64,000 bases of DNA from Candidatus Lutibacillus vidarii (GTDB lineage: Bacteria > Actinomycetota > Actinomycetes > Actinomycetales > Dermatophilaceae): positions 496,001 through 560,000 of the forward strand of contig JADKGA010000002.1 in NCBI GenBank assembly GCA_016717165.1, written 5' to 3'. Both the position numbers and the translations under genes were made by a program. This document shows positions 44,810-54,466 of the stretch, in pieces (position 1 is the first letter of the stretch; each line of letters begins with the position of its first letter). The notes beneath the pieces were generated by a model. The model was not told where the DNA came from. It did not search any database and saw nothing but the letters and a program-made list of their open reading frames with translations.

Positions 44810-46101
44810 GACGACACCACCGGGACCTGGGTGGTCCGGGTCGCGCGCCTGTGGCGCGGCGGCCCCCCGGCCTCGACGGCCGTGGCCCGGGCGTCACCGA
44901 AGTCGCGACGGCGTCGGTGCAGCGGTGGCGCGGGGGTGACCCAGGCCGGCGCCGCTGCGATGGCGAGCACCGGCAGCGCGAGCACTGGCAGGGCCAGGCC
45001 CTGGACGGGGAGCACCTCCATCCGGGTGACCGGGGAGTTCGACAGGCCGGCGGCGACGGCCGCGGCGGCGGTGGCCAGGCCGCTGAGCGCGGTGAGCGTC
45101 TCGGGCAGTCCCCACGGGTCGCGCCGGTAACGGGTGCGTCGGTCGGAGCGTGCACGGTAGATGCCGGCGATGCTGGCGAGCAGGGTGCCACCCAATGCCA
45201 GGGCGAGGGCGACCGCGGTCGGGGTGGTCGCGTCGAAGAGCCCGTACACCCCCGCGAGCGCCCCGAACGACCCGATCAGCAGGACGATCCCGCTGCGCCG
45301 CGATGCGGCTCCGGCGCGGCGCCGGCCATAGCCGCGGGTGTCCATCGACGCGGCGAGTGCGAGCGCGCGCTCCAGCGCCCCGTCGAGGACGACGGGCAGG
45401 GTGGCTGCCACCTCACGCAGCCCGCGCCCGCCGTGGCCGCGGAGTCGACGCGCACGCCGGACCCGGGCGGCGTCGTCAGCCAGGGCAGGGGCGTACGCCA
45501 GGCCGATGACCATCGTCGTGCCGACGTCGTCGAGGCTGGCGGGGAGGTAGCGGAGCAGCCGCCGCGGGCTGGCCAGCAGGTTGGCGGCGGCCAGGACGAC
45601 GAGGATCGCGGCGAGCCGCAGCCCCTCGACGCCCGCGCTGGCCAGGCCCTCGGCCGTGATCGGGCCTCCGAGACGGACGCCACCGAGCCAGTCGGGCAGC
45701 GGGACGACGGGGGCATCGACCAGCACCGTTGGCCCGTAGCGCCCCGAACCGAAGACCACCGAGACGACGAGCCGCATGACCACGGCCGCGAGACCGAGGA
45801 AGCCGATGACGGTCAGCGAGCCTGGTGCGCTGGGGTCCCGTCGGTTGAGCACGACGACGACCACGACGCCGATGGCCAGCAGCAACAGAAGCGGGTTGGC
45901 CAACCGGGAAACAGCGGCGGCCAGGCCGAGGGCCCAGAGCCACCAGGCCAGCGGGTGGGCAAGCCGCTCCTGCCCCGGGATGTCCCAGGGGGCAACGACC
46001 GACCCGACCGCATGGCTCAGACCCGGTTCCGGGCCCGCATGCGGCGGCCCGCGACGATCAACGCGCCGACGACTGCGAGGATGGCGAGGACCGAGAGCCA
46101 C
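44806..46101 (-). CDS. ECF transporter T component (EcfT)
   Basis: Membrane scaffold that couples the ATPases to the S component. The body has five or more hydrophobic segments in two groups, interrupted by the coupling region LRRLRGHGGRGLREV and AASMDTRGYGRRRAG, which resemble the EcfT Ala-Arg-Gly motifs. A hydrophobic pair near residues 325-375 and a basic tail follow. The start is doubtful. The only ATG/GTG/TTG before the first membrane segment is at 46101, 85 bases inside the upstream gene in a non-coding-looking frame. A CTG at 46020 that overlaps the upstream TGA is a credible alternative. Confidence 0.85.
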   Translation of the reverse strand: MALGPRHPRSRRRVDRRGPPHAGPEPGLSHAVGSVVAPWDIPGQERLAHPLAWWLWALGLAAAVSRLANPLLLLLAIGVVVVVVLNRRDPSAPGSLTVIGFLGLAAVVMRLVVSVVFGSGRYGPTVLVDAPVVPLPDWLGGVRLGGPITAEGLASAGVEGLRLAAILVVLAAANLLASPRRLLRYLPASLDDVGTTMVIGLAYAPALADDAARVRRARRLRGHGGRGLREVAATLPVVLDGALERALALAASMDTRGYGRRRAGAASRRSGIVLLIGSFGALAGVYGLFDATTPTAVALALALGGTLLASIAGIYRARSDRRTRYRRDPWGLPETLTALSGLATAAAAVAAGLSNSPVTRMEVLPVQGLALPVLALPVLAIAAAPAWVTPAPPLHRRRRDFGDARATAVEAGGPPRHRRATRTTQVPVVSS

Positions 46102-46748
46102 ACCGGGGTGTAGCTGCCCGAGTCCGCGGTCGTCGTGCCGGTCCCCACGGTGGCCGAGGCGGTCGGTGTGGGCGTCGGTGCGGCGATGACGATGGGCGTG
46201 TCAGCGGCCTTGGCGGCGTCCGAGGGTGCGGCGACTGCGTCACCGCAGCCCGCGGCCGGCCACCCGTCCAGCGCGCAGACCAGGCCCTTCTCCACCCGCG
46301 GTGTCGCCACAGCGGCCAGGGCCTGCGTGGCCGTGGCAGTCGGGTCGAGGACTGCGCAGCCGGACTTGGGGGCCGGCGGGGTGCCGGTGTCGACATCGGC
46401 GGGGCGGCCGAAGTCGATGACGAGCGCGACCCGCTTCTTTCCTGTGACGGGCGGGGTCGTGCCGCAGACCTGGTCGAAGGTGAGCACGGCACGCGGCATA
46501 CGACCGTTCTCGTCGGCGACGGCGAACCGCCACCCCTCGACGGCACCGTCGGCGGGAGTGATCTGGTCCGGGCCCTTGCTCGCGAAGGCCCAGGCGCCGG
46601 CATTCTGCTCGTAGAACCCCCAGTACCGGTACGACCCAGCCAGGGCGGGCGCGGCGGCGCCCACGAGGACGCTGACGACGAGCGCCAGCGCCGTGGCGGC
46701 GCGACGGGTGGTGGAGTGGCGCGACGGGCGCGCGGTGGGGGGGATCAC
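46017..46748 (-). CDS. Secreted, C-terminally anchored SCO2322-family protein
   Basis: 243-residue exported protein, first gene after the cobalamin riboswitch. A signal peptide ends AAAPALA, followed by GSYRYWGFYEQNAGAWAFAS, a pattern of the SCO2322 family. Two pairs of cysteines (QVCGTT, SGCAVL, LVCALD, AGCGDA) may form disulfides. A Thr/Pro linker (about 190-215) leads to a C-terminal membrane helix and RRMRARNRV tail. The GTG at 46748 was preferred because GGAAAGG lies six bases upstream; an ATG at 46772 is also possible. Its place in the operon suggests an extracellular helper of corrinoid uptake, which is not demonstrated. Confidence 0.82.
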   Translation of the reverse strand: MIPPTARPSRHSTTRRAATALALVVSVLVGAAAPALAGSYRYWGFYEQNAGAWAFASKGPDQITPADGAVEGWRFAVADENGRMPRAVLTFDQVCGTTPPVTGKKRVALVIDFGRPADVDTGTPPAPKSGCAVLDPTATATQALAAVATPRVEKGLVCALDGWPAAGCGDAVAAPSDAAKAADTPIVIAAPTPTPTASATVGTGTTTADSGSYTPVWLSVLAILAVVGALIVAGRRMRARNRV

Positions 46749-46844
46749 AAGAGACCTTTCCGCGGAAACCATCCCCCAAGCCGCGGACCTCGCCGGGTGC
46801 TCAGGCTCCGGTCCGCATTCCTCGGCGGACGTTCATATGGAGCC

Positions 46845-46960
46845 GATCCCCGCGTCAGGTAATCCGGCTCGTCGAGAGATGCTCTCGACCTACGGTTGCG
46901 GGTCAGCGCCGGCGTTGGACCGGCTTCCCCTGTCCGTGGGATTCGGTACCTCGCACGCTG
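46845..46960 (-). ncRNA. Cobalamin (B12) riboswitch
   Basis: On the minus strand the leader contains the conserved aptamer blocks in order: GGGGAAGCCGGT, CGCCGGCGCTGACCCGCAACCGT and AGCCGGATTACCTGACGC. These match the B12-box consensus (GGGAA...CCGG...GCTG.CCCGCAACTGT...). Downstream, a CCGCGG/CCGCGG stem lies immediately before the GGAAAGG ribosome-binding site of the first gene, a likely expression platform acting on translation. When adenosylcobalamin binds, the ECF-cobU operon should be switched off. Confidence 0.88.
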
Positions 46961-47063
46961 TCACGCCGTCGCGGCCGCTGTCAAAGGACCGCGCGGCGAC
47001 CGGCGGGCCCACCCGGGTCGGCCGGGGCCCGGCGGAGCGGCGGTGTCGGGGCCTGGGGCGGCA

Positions 47064-47069
47064 TACGAT
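47064..47069 (+). promoter_or_regulatory. -10 box for ispH, leaderless arrangement
   Basis: TACGAT followed by six bases and the ATG of ispH. No ribosome-binding site is seen before the ATG, which fits a leaderless mRNA. Confidence 0.55.
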
Positions 47070-47075
47070 GGGTTG

Positions 47076-48080
47076 ATGAGCGAGGCGACGAAGAAGGTGC
47101 TGCTGGCCGCGCCCCGGGGGTACTGCGCGGGCGTGGACCGGGCCGTCGTCACCGTCGAGAAGGCGCTGGAGGTCTACGGACCGCCGGTCTATGTCCGCAA
47201 GCAGATCGTCCACAACCGGCATGTCGTCACGACATTGGAGCAGCGTGGCGCGGTCTTCGTCGACGAGACCGACGAGGTGCCCGAGGGTGCAACGGTGATC
47301 TTCTCCGCGCACGGCGTCGCGCCGATCGTCCACGAGGAGGCGGCCGCCCGCCGACTGAGGACCATCGACGCCACCTGCCCGCTGGTGACCAAGGTGCACC
47401 GCGAGGCGGTCCGGTTCGCTGCCGAGGACTACGACATCCTCCTCATCGGGCACGAGGGCCACGAGGAGGTCGTCGGGACCTCCGGCGAGGCACCCGAGCA
47501 CATCGTCCTCGTCGACGGCCCGACCGACGTCGACAGCGTGGCCGTGCGCGACCCGGAGAAGGTCGTCTGGCTCTCGCAGACCACCCTGTCGGTTGATGAG
47601 ACCCTCGCGACAGTCGCCCGGCTGCGGGAGAAGTTCCCACTGCTCCAGGACCCGCCCAGCGACGACATCTGCTATGCCACCCAGAACCGCCAGCTCGCCG
47701 TCAAGCAGATGGCGCCGCGGTGTGACCTCATGATCGTCGTGGGGTCACGGAACTCGTCCAACTCGGTGCGGCTCGTCGAGGTTGCTCTCGAGCACGGGGC
47801 CGGGGCCGGGCACCTCGTCGACTATGCCGCCGAGATCGACCCGTCCTGGTTGGAGTCGGTCGCCACGGTCGGGGTCACCTCGGGTGCCTCGGTTCCGGAG
47901 ATCCTCGTCCGGGACGTGCTCGCCTGGCTCGCCGAGCGGGGGTATGCCGAGGTCGAGACCGTGGTCGCCGCGCAGGAGTCGCTGCTCTTCGCCCTGCCAC
48001 ACGAGCTGCGACGCGACCTGCCGCCGGAGGACGCCGCCGAACAGGACCGGCACGAGGCCGCCGACGCCGCCCTGCACTGA
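47076..48080 (+). CDS. ispH: 4-hydroxy-3-methylbut-2-enyl diphosphate reductase
   Basis: Last enzyme of the MEP isoprenoid pathway, an iron-sulfur protein making IPP and DMAPP; 334 residues. The three cluster cysteines are Cys17 in RGYCAGVDRAV, one in DATCPLVTKVHRE and one in DICYATQNRQ. Catalytic segments FSAHGVAP and GHEGHEEVVGT are present. The start MSEATKKVLLAAPRG fits the family and the -10 box. The gene ends 29 bases before the left end of the IS3 element, so the insertion did not damage it. Confidence 0.96.
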   Translation: MSEATKKVLLAAPRGYCAGVDRAVVTVEKALEVYGPPVYVRKQIVHNRHVVTTLEQRGAVFVDETDEVPEGATVIFSAHGVAPIVHEEAAARRLRTIDATCPLVTKVHREAVRFAAEDYDILLIGHEGHEEVVGTSGEAPEHIVLVDGPTDVDSVAVRDPEKVVWLSQTTLSVDETLATVARLREKFPLLQDPPSDDICYATQNRQLAVKQMAPRCDLMIVVGSRNSSNSVRLVEVALEHGAGAGHLVDYAAEIDPSWLESVATVGVTSGASVPEILVRDVLAWLAERGYAEVETVVAAQESLLFALPHELRRDLPPEDAAEQDRHEAADAALH

Positions 48081-48444
48081 GCTGGTGGGGCGCAGGTGAC
48101 CAGGCCCGGTGAATCGCCCCGGGTTTGTTAGACAGTCAGTTCTGCCGGGAGCGGTTGCTCGACGCGTTGAGATGACGGTAGTACTCGGCCTCGATCTCTG
48201 CCGGGGTGCGGTAACCCAATGAGGAGTGGATCCCGGTGTGGTTGAACCAGTCGACCCAGCCGAGGGTGGCGAGCTCGAGGTCGTCGGCGCCGCGCCAGGG
48301 TCCTTCCCAGTAGACGAGTTCGGCCTTGTAGAGGCCGTTCACACTCTCGGCGAGGGCGTTGTCGTACGAGTCGCCTATCGTCCCGATTGAGGCGTTCAGG
48401 CCGGCTTCGACGAGGCGGTCGGTGTACCGGATCGAGGTGTACTG

Positions 48445-49894
48445 GCTGGGTTCAACCGGTCGATGCAACACCGGCTTGTTGGACCAACAGTAGATGCTCG
48501 TTGAACGCCTCGGCAGGGGTCTTCCAATCGAGGCTCTTGCGGGGGCGAGTGTTGAGGGCGTGAGCAACGGCCTTAACCTCCTCGGCCTACCAGCGGGACA
48601 GGTCGGTCCCTTTCGGGAAGTACTGGCGCAGCAGGCCGTTGGTGTTCTCATTGGTGCCGCGCTGCCACGGCGAGTGGGGTCGGCGAAGAAGACCGGGATG
48701 CCGGTTTCGATGGTGAACGCGGCGTGGGCGGACATCTCTTTTCCGCGGTCCCAGGTCAGCGACCGCGCCAACTGGGCCGGCAGGGTCGACATGGTGTTCG
48801 TTAGGGCGTTCTTCATGGTGAGCGCGCCGTAGCCGGCCAGCGCCGGACCGTTCTTGATGGTCTCTTTGTACCGGTAGCCGGCCTCGCGGGGCAGGTGGAC
48901 CAAGATCGTGTACTTGGTCGTGTGGTCGACGACGGTGCCGATCGCGGAGCGCTCCAGCCCGATCAGCAGGTCACCCTCCCAGTGCCCCGGGACGGCGCGG
49001 TCCTCGGCCTCGGCCGGGCGTTCGCTGATCAGGGTTCCGGGGGTGACGTGCGCCCAGGTCTTGCGGCGGGCGCGTTCCCGCGGTGCGCGTAGGGCACGGC
49101 CGGTGCGCAGGCACCACACCAGCTCGCGTTTGAGCGCGCCACGTCCCTCGATGTACAGCGACTGGTAGATCGCCTCGTGGCTGATCCGCATGGACTCATC
49201 CTCGGGGAAGTCGACCTTGAGCCGGTTGCTGATCTGCTCAGGACTCCACGCCGCGGACCACCCGCGATGCTTGCGGTGCGGCTTGTTGATGCCGGTGAAT
49301 CGGGGCGGCTGCGGGCCGCGGATGACCTTGCCGTCAGCAGTCGTGATCTGTCCGGCCAACCGCTCGTGGACGTAGTCGTGCAGCCGGGGATTGGTGACGA
49401 GCTTCGCGGCCTTGGGGCGCTTGGCCGCCATGTCGGCCTTCCACTGCGCCACCGACGCCCGGTACTCCAGCTTCCCGCCGCGGGTCGCGGCGTTGCGGCG
49501 CAGCTCACGCGACACCGTCCCAGGGTCACGGCCGATGGCACGAGCGATCTCGCGTACGCCCTTGCCCTGCACCCAGAGCAGCGCGATCTCCTCCCGCTCA
49601 GCGAACGATAGGTACCGCCCGGAGGGCTTGAACGTCACGTCGAAGGGCGGCATGCCGCCAGCGTGACGGAACCACCGCTGACCAACCGCGGGCGCCACGC
49701 CGGCCACAGCCGCAGCCTCGATGGGCAGCAGGCCCTTGGCGATCCCGACCCAGAACGCCGCCTCGACATGACGCTGGAACTTCGGATGCCCCGGGGACCG
49801 CAACTTCGGGCGGATCGCCCGATCGGCTGCCTGTTGACGACGAGCCACTCAACACCTCCATCACGGGGTGTTGCGACGACCAGTTGAATCCGCC
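48445..49894 (-). mobile_element. IS30-family element inserted in the IS3 orfB gene
   Basis: 1450 bp flanked by a CTG duplication (48442-48444 and 49895-49897). Terminal inverted repeats share GG(A/G)TTCAAC, GGTCG and GCAACACC over about 25 bases. Excision with one CTG restores the IS3 reading frame HHSDAGSQ-YTSIRYTDRL, which confirms the boundaries. Confidence 0.9.
48452..49848 (-). pseudogene. IS30-family transposase with frameshift and stop
   Basis: A protein of about 465 residues in the intact form. The N-terminal helix-turn-helix YLSFAEREEIALLWVQGKGVREIARAIG and the IS30 box SRELRRN are present. The catalytic Asp residues lie in GHWEGDLLIG and LTWDRGKEM. After FFADP the frame breaks at a GGGG run (about 48676-48679 on the plus strand); with one more base it reads HSPWQRGTNENTNGLLRQYF, which holds the Glu. 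An in-frame TAG then follows LSRW before AEEVKAVAHALNTRPRKSL and the end GVASTG. Two lesions, so it is probably inactive. Confidence 0.88.
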
Positions 49895-50577
49895 CTGCGA
49901 TCCGGCGTCGGAGTGATGCACCAGCCCGTCGACGTCGTGACCTGCGCGGGCCCGGTTCCACAGTGCCATCTCCAGGGCGTCCAGGGGTAGGTCGGTCTTC
50001 ATCGACCTGGCGGCGCGCCAACCCACGATCATCCGGGAGAACACGTCGATCGCGAACGCGACGTACACGAACCCCGCGAACGTGGCCACGTAGGTGAAAT
50101 CCACCACCTACAGCTGATTGGGGGCGGTGGCGGTGAAGTCCCGCTTGACCAGGTCCGCCGGTCGTGGCGAGAGCTCGTCCGGGACCGTGGTCCGGACCCG
50201 CCGGGAACGACGAACACCCTGCAGTGCAGCGGATCTCATCAACCGCTCCACGGTGCACCGAGCAATCGGGGACCCGTCCACCGTGACGCCCTCACGGCGC
50301 AGCTGGTGGTAAACCTTGCGGGCCCCGTACAACCCGCCACGCGAGGCCTTGTGGACCCGGTGGATCTCGTTCAGGACCAACTCATCGCGAACTGCTCGGG
50401 CGCTGAGCGCCCGGTTACGCCCGGCGTAGTAGGTGCTCGGGGCGATCGGGCAACCGTGCTGTGTGAGCACCCTGCGGATCGGCACGACCCCGAACTCCTC
50501 GCGGTGAGCCTCGATGAACGCGCTCACCACGGCAGGCGCGGGTCGAGCTCCCGCGCGAAGAAGGGCTTGATATGTAG

Positions 50578-51686
50578 GTGATCGGCGCGTCGGTTCCGGG
50601 GCTCAGTCGGGGGCGGGTGGAGGCTGCTGTTGAGGAGGTTCGCACGTCCGGGATCGGGTCGTTCATGCCGTGCCTGGTGCGCTCGGCTGGAAGCGTGCCG
50701 TGCTTGGGTGAGTCGCTCCTGGATGAGTATTTGCGGTTCACAGCGGCCCGGGTCCGACCGAACACGCTGGCCGCGCAGGCGTTCGACCTGAAGGTGTTCT
50801 TTGGCATCGTCGGCAAGGCGCCGCAGCAGGTGATGGTCACTGATGTGCTGGGTTTCATCGAGGCTCAGCGTGCGCCGCGCAGGGGCGGGAACGTGGTGCG
50901 CCTCGCGGACGGCGAGTCCGGGTTGGCCGCGTCGAAGATCAAGCGGCGGCTGGCGACGGTCTCCTCGCTGTTCGAGTACCTGTTCCTGCGCGGGATCTGT
51001 GACCGCAACCCGGTCCCGCGCAGCCTCGGCGCACGGCACGCACGCCCCGCGGGCTCGGGTCGAGGTGGACGGCGCGGTGCACCGCTGGTCCGGGCGCCAC
51101 GCAAGCTCCCGCGGGTCACCACACCGGTGGAAGTGGCTGCTTTGACGGGGGCGTTGCGCACCGACCGGGACCGGGCCATGGTCGCCCTGATGGTCCACGG
51201 TGGGTTGCGCCGCTGTGAAGTCCTCGGGTTGCGGTTCGAGCATGTGCAGGTCGGGGACCGGCGCGTGTTCGTCGCGGACGGCAAGGGCGGGCACCAGCGC
51301 CTGGTCCCGGTCGCGGACGTCTTCTTCACCATGCTGGCGTCCTACCTGACCCGGGAGCGCCCGAAGGAGAGTGTTGATGACCACGTGTTCGTGGTGCTCA
51401 AGGGCCCGCACCGGGGCCGTCCGTTGACCGCGGCCGGGCTCGACGAGGTTCTCGTCGGCGCAAGGGGCGGGCCGGGCTGGCGCATGCGTCGTGTCACGAG
51501 TTGCGGCACACCTGCTTCACGCGGCTTCGGGAGGCCGGGATGGCGCTCGAGGCGATCCAGGCCCAGGCCGGGCATGCCTCGATCGAAACGACCCGGATCT
51601 ATCTGCACCTGTCCAACGACTGGCTGGCCAGGGAGTACCAGAAGGCGATGGCCATTCTCGATGGCTGGGACCAGGAGGAACGGTGA
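50578..51686 (+). pseudogene. Tyrosine recombinase A (TnpA-like), frameshifted near the C-terminus
   Basis: About 370 residues when repaired. The N-terminal core-binding domain (DEYLRFTAARVRPNTLAAQAFDLKVFF) is followed by the catalytic Arg in VHGGLRRCEVLGL. After AAGLDEVLVGARG the frame breaks at a short G run (about 51473-51481). One extra base restores LAHASCHELRHTCFTRL, the His-Leu-Arg-His box, then GHASIETTRIYLHL with the catalytic Tyr and a stop that overlaps the next gene as GTGA. As given, it lacks its Tyr. Confidence 0.82.
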
Positions 51687-53555
51687 GTACCGCCGCCCTC
51701 GCCGCTGACCAGCGAGCCCCCGATCCCGCGCACCCGGCCGCGCCACAGCCGTTGGCGGCCGCGGCCGACCGTTACGTCAGCCTCGGCAGCACCCCAGGGA
51801 CACGCCGGAACAGGCTGTCCGGGGTGGCCGGTTTCCGGAGCAGGTTCGGCGACCTGGGCCGCTAGCGCGCGTCGCCTGTCGCGCAGCGCAGGCAGGTGCG
51901 CACCGAGGTCGCCTCGTTCGTCGGGCACGCGGTGATCGCCTGCGCGTTCCCCGGTCGATGTCGAGTTCGCTGTCGCCTCCGGCTGCCGGTGGGGCCGGTA
52001 CCTGCGCGACGCCTACCCCGACCAGGCCGCAACTTTCGCCGAGCAGGCCTCCTCGCTGGGCTTCTGTCCCAAGAGGATCGACCGGATGTGGTCCTGGTTG
52101 GCGAAGATCTGCATCACCACCGGGAGCAGCCCCGAAGGCCTGACCCCCACCCAGTACAAGGCAGCCCGGTCAGTGGTGCACGACACCGTCATCGCGGTGC
52201 GCGGGTACCGGCCCAAGACTTTGTCGACGCCGCTGTTCGGGCTCGACGCGGTGATGTTCCACCGCGGACAGGCACCCGTCCCGGACATCCGTCGCCGCTG
52301 GACCGGCCGACCGGTCAACCAGGTCGACTGGGACCAGCTCGCCGACACGGCGCCGGTGCTGGTCACCACGATGCGTCGCTACCTGCGCCAGTGCGCCCTG
52401 TCGCTGCGGCCTTCCTCGGTGGTCCTGTTCGACACGACCCTGCGCCAGTTCGTTGCCAGCCTCGTGAACGCGGACCCGCCCGTCACACGCGTCGCCGACA
52501 TCGCCCGCGAGCATGTCGAGGCGTACAAGCAGCAGCTGGCCGACCGGCCCGGCTACCGCGGCAAACCATTGTCTAAGACGACCCTCGGGATGCGGCTCGG
52601 GCACCTGCACACCTTCTTCACCCGAATCATCGAGTGGGACTACGACGACGTCCCCGCCCGCGTCCCGGTGTACCGCACCGACCGGGCCCGCCCTGACAAG
52701 CCGCACCCGCGGTTCCTCGACGACGCCCAAGCCGCCGCGTTCATGACCGCAGCCAAGAGCCTGCCCGACCCGCTGGACCGGCTCATGGTCACCACCCTCG
52801 CCCGCACCGGGATGCGCCGCGGCGAGCTGCTCGGCCTGACCGTCGACGCGATCGTTCAGATCGGCACGGGCTACTGGCTGCGCACCCCCGTCGGCAAGCT
52901 GCACACCGACCGGTACATCCCGCTGCACCCCCAGCTGAAGGACCTGCTCGACGCGTGGATCGCCGCCCGCCCCGGCTGGCAGGCCACCGACCTGCTGCTG
53001 ACCGAGCGAGGCCGCCCGATCCCACCCACCCGCGTCGAGAAGGCCGTCCAGAAAGCCGCCGCCGCAGCCGGGATCGGGCACGTGCACCCCCACCAGCTGC
53101 GCCACACCTTGGCCACCCAAGCGATCAACCGCGGCATGAGCCTTGAGGCCATCGCCGCCCTGCTCGGCCACCACGACCTGTCGATGACGATGGTGTACGC
53201 CAGGATCGCCGACCGCACCGTCGCCGACGAGTACTTCGCCGTCACAGCCAAGGTCGAAACCCTGTACGCGGCAAGCCAGCCCGCGGTGCTCCCCGCCGAC
53301 GCCGCGGGGCCTGCCATGCGCGCCCTGCGCGCCGAGGCGCACAAGCGCCTGCTCGGGAACGGGTACTGCGCCCGACCCCTCGAGCTCGACTGCCGCTACG
53401 AGACGATCTGCGAGTCCTGCACCATGTTCTTCACCACCATCGAGCACCGCCCAACGATCCGTGCCCAACGCGCCGACGCCGACGCCAAAGGCCAGACCGG
53501 CCGCCGAGACATCTACGACACGCTACTCAACCGCCTCGCCGACGCCCCCTCTTGA
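51683..53555 (+). pseudogene. Tyrosine recombinase B (TnpB-like) with nonsense codon and frameshift
   Basis: Reads as a protein of about 624 residues once a TAG (51863-51865, probably Trp) is passed and an extra C in a CCCC run (51949-51952) is removed. The intact 3' part from ATG 52086 encodes 489 residues with RTGMRRGELLGL (Arg), HPHQLRHTLATQ (His/Arg), LLGHHDLSMTMVYARI (Tyr) and a Cys-rich tail RPLELDCRYETICESC. The N-terminal piece (VDVEFAVASGCRWGRY) lacks a start in its own frame, which argues for decay rather than a shorter gene. Size and tail resemble TnpB of Tn554. Confidence 0.78.
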
Positions 53556-53665
53556 CACCGATCACCCGCATAACTTGAGGCCGCCAACAAGATGTCGTTA
53601 GCCCTTGTCAACGACGGTCGAAATCTGACCCCTTTCCGTCGGTTGAAGATTGACCCTCTCGGTGG

Positions 53666-54466
53666 CTAGTTCTCTTCGGTGACGGCTGCGGGGACGCGGC
53701 CGAGGTCTCGGTTCTTCAGCCGGTAGGAGTCGCCCTTGAGGGCGATGACCTCGGCGTGGTGGACGAGCCGGTCGATCATGGCGGCGGCGACGGTGTCGTC
53801 GCCGAAGACCTCGCCCCAGCGGGCGAAGGTCTTGTTGGAGGTGACGATCAGGCTGGCGCGTTCGTAGCGGGAGGAGACGAGCTGGAAGAACAGGTTGGCC
53901 GCTTCAGGTTCGAACGGGATGTAGCCGACCTCGTCGGTGACCAGGACGGGGTAGCGGGCCAGGCGGCGCAGCTCGTCTTGGAGCCGGCCGGCGTGGTGGG
54001 CGTCGGCGAGCCGGTCGACCCATTGCGAGGCGGTGGCGAACAGGACCCGGTGCCCGGCCTGGCATGCGCGGACCGCGAGCCCGGTCGCGAGGTGGGTCTT
54101 GCCGGTGCCGGGCGGGCCGAGGAGGACGATGTTGTCCTTGGCGGCGACGAAGTTCAGGGTGCCCAGGTGCGCGATGGTCTCGCGTTTGAGGCCGCGGGCG
54201 TGGTCGTAGTCGAAGTCTTCCAGGGACTTGCGGGACGGGAACTTCGCAGCCCGGATCCGGCCCTGGCCGCCGTGGGTCTCGCGGGCGGCGACCTCGCGTT
54301 GCAGGCAGGCGGCGAGGAACTCCTCGTGGGTCCAGGACTCCTCGCGGGCGCGCTCGGCCAGCCGGGGGACCGATTCTCGAAGGGTGGGTGCCTTGAGTGC
54401 CCGGGTCAGGTACTCCAGCTCGGCGCCGATCTCGCGCCCGGTCGTGGTCCGTGCCGTGGTGGCCAT
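53666..54466 (-). CDS. istB: IS21 helper ATPase IstB
   Basis: 266-residue AAA+ ATPase that loads the IstA transposase on target DNA. Walker A is LLGPPGTGKTHLATGLA, Walker B LVTDEVGYIPFE, and RLVHHAEVIALKGDSYRLK is the conserved C-terminal part. The ATG overlaps the TGA of istA by one base, as usual for translational coupling in IS21 elements. Confidence 0.95.
   Translation of the reverse strand: MATTARTTTGREIGAELEYLTRALKAPTLRESVPRLAERAREESWTHEEFLAACLQREVAARETHGGQGRIRAAKFPSRKSLEDFDYDHARGLKRETIAHLGTLNFVAAKDNIVLLGPPGTGKTHLATGLAVRACQAGHRVLFATASQWVDRLADAHHAGRLQDELRRLARYPVLVTDEVGYIPFEPEAANLFFQLVSSRYERASLIVTSNKTFARWGEVFGDDTVAAAMIDRLVHHAEVIALKGDSYRLKNRDLGRVPAAVTEEN

Larger units (their letters stand above)
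48136..50530 (-). pseudogene. IS3-family transposase OrfB, split by an IS30 insertion
   Basis: Two pieces, 50530-49895 and 48444-48136. Joined at a shared CTG they give an in-frame protein of 313 residues: VSAFIEAHREEFGVVPIRRVL at the start, VVDFTYVATF with the first catalytic Asp, HHSDAGSQ with the second, and GDSYDNALAESVNGLYKAEL with the Glu. The IS30 element entered directly after the second Asp. In addition a TAG (50105-50107) replaces the tryptophan expected in NQLWVVDF. The gene is dead for two independent reasons. Confidence 0.9.
50566..53575 (+). mobile_element. Tn554-like element with two tyrosine recombinases
   Basis: About 3.0 kb that interrupts the end of the IS3 orfA gene. Its ends carry an imperfect inverted repeat: TATGTAGGTGATCGGCG at 50571-50587 and the complement of TATGCGGGTGATCGGTG at 53556-53572, 14 of 17 matching. 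Removing 50566-53575 joins the orfA frame as AAS-P-FFARELD, as expected for an IS3 orfA. It contains two overlapping recombinase genes of the sizes seen for TnpA and TnpB of Tn554. No TnpC and no cargo gene are visible. Confidence 0.7.

Noticed and set aside
50578..53555. A recombinase-in-trio (RIT) element with three separate recombinases
   Set aside because: The small middle frame at 51683-51865 continues in the same frame past a TAG and joins the downstream recombinase after a one-base shift, giving two proteins of TnpA/TnpB size instead of three.
53576..53605. Independent short intergenic sequence between the recombinase element and IS21
   Set aside because: On the minus strand it encodes NDILLAAS in frame with the IS3 orfA fragment, so it is a piece of IS3.
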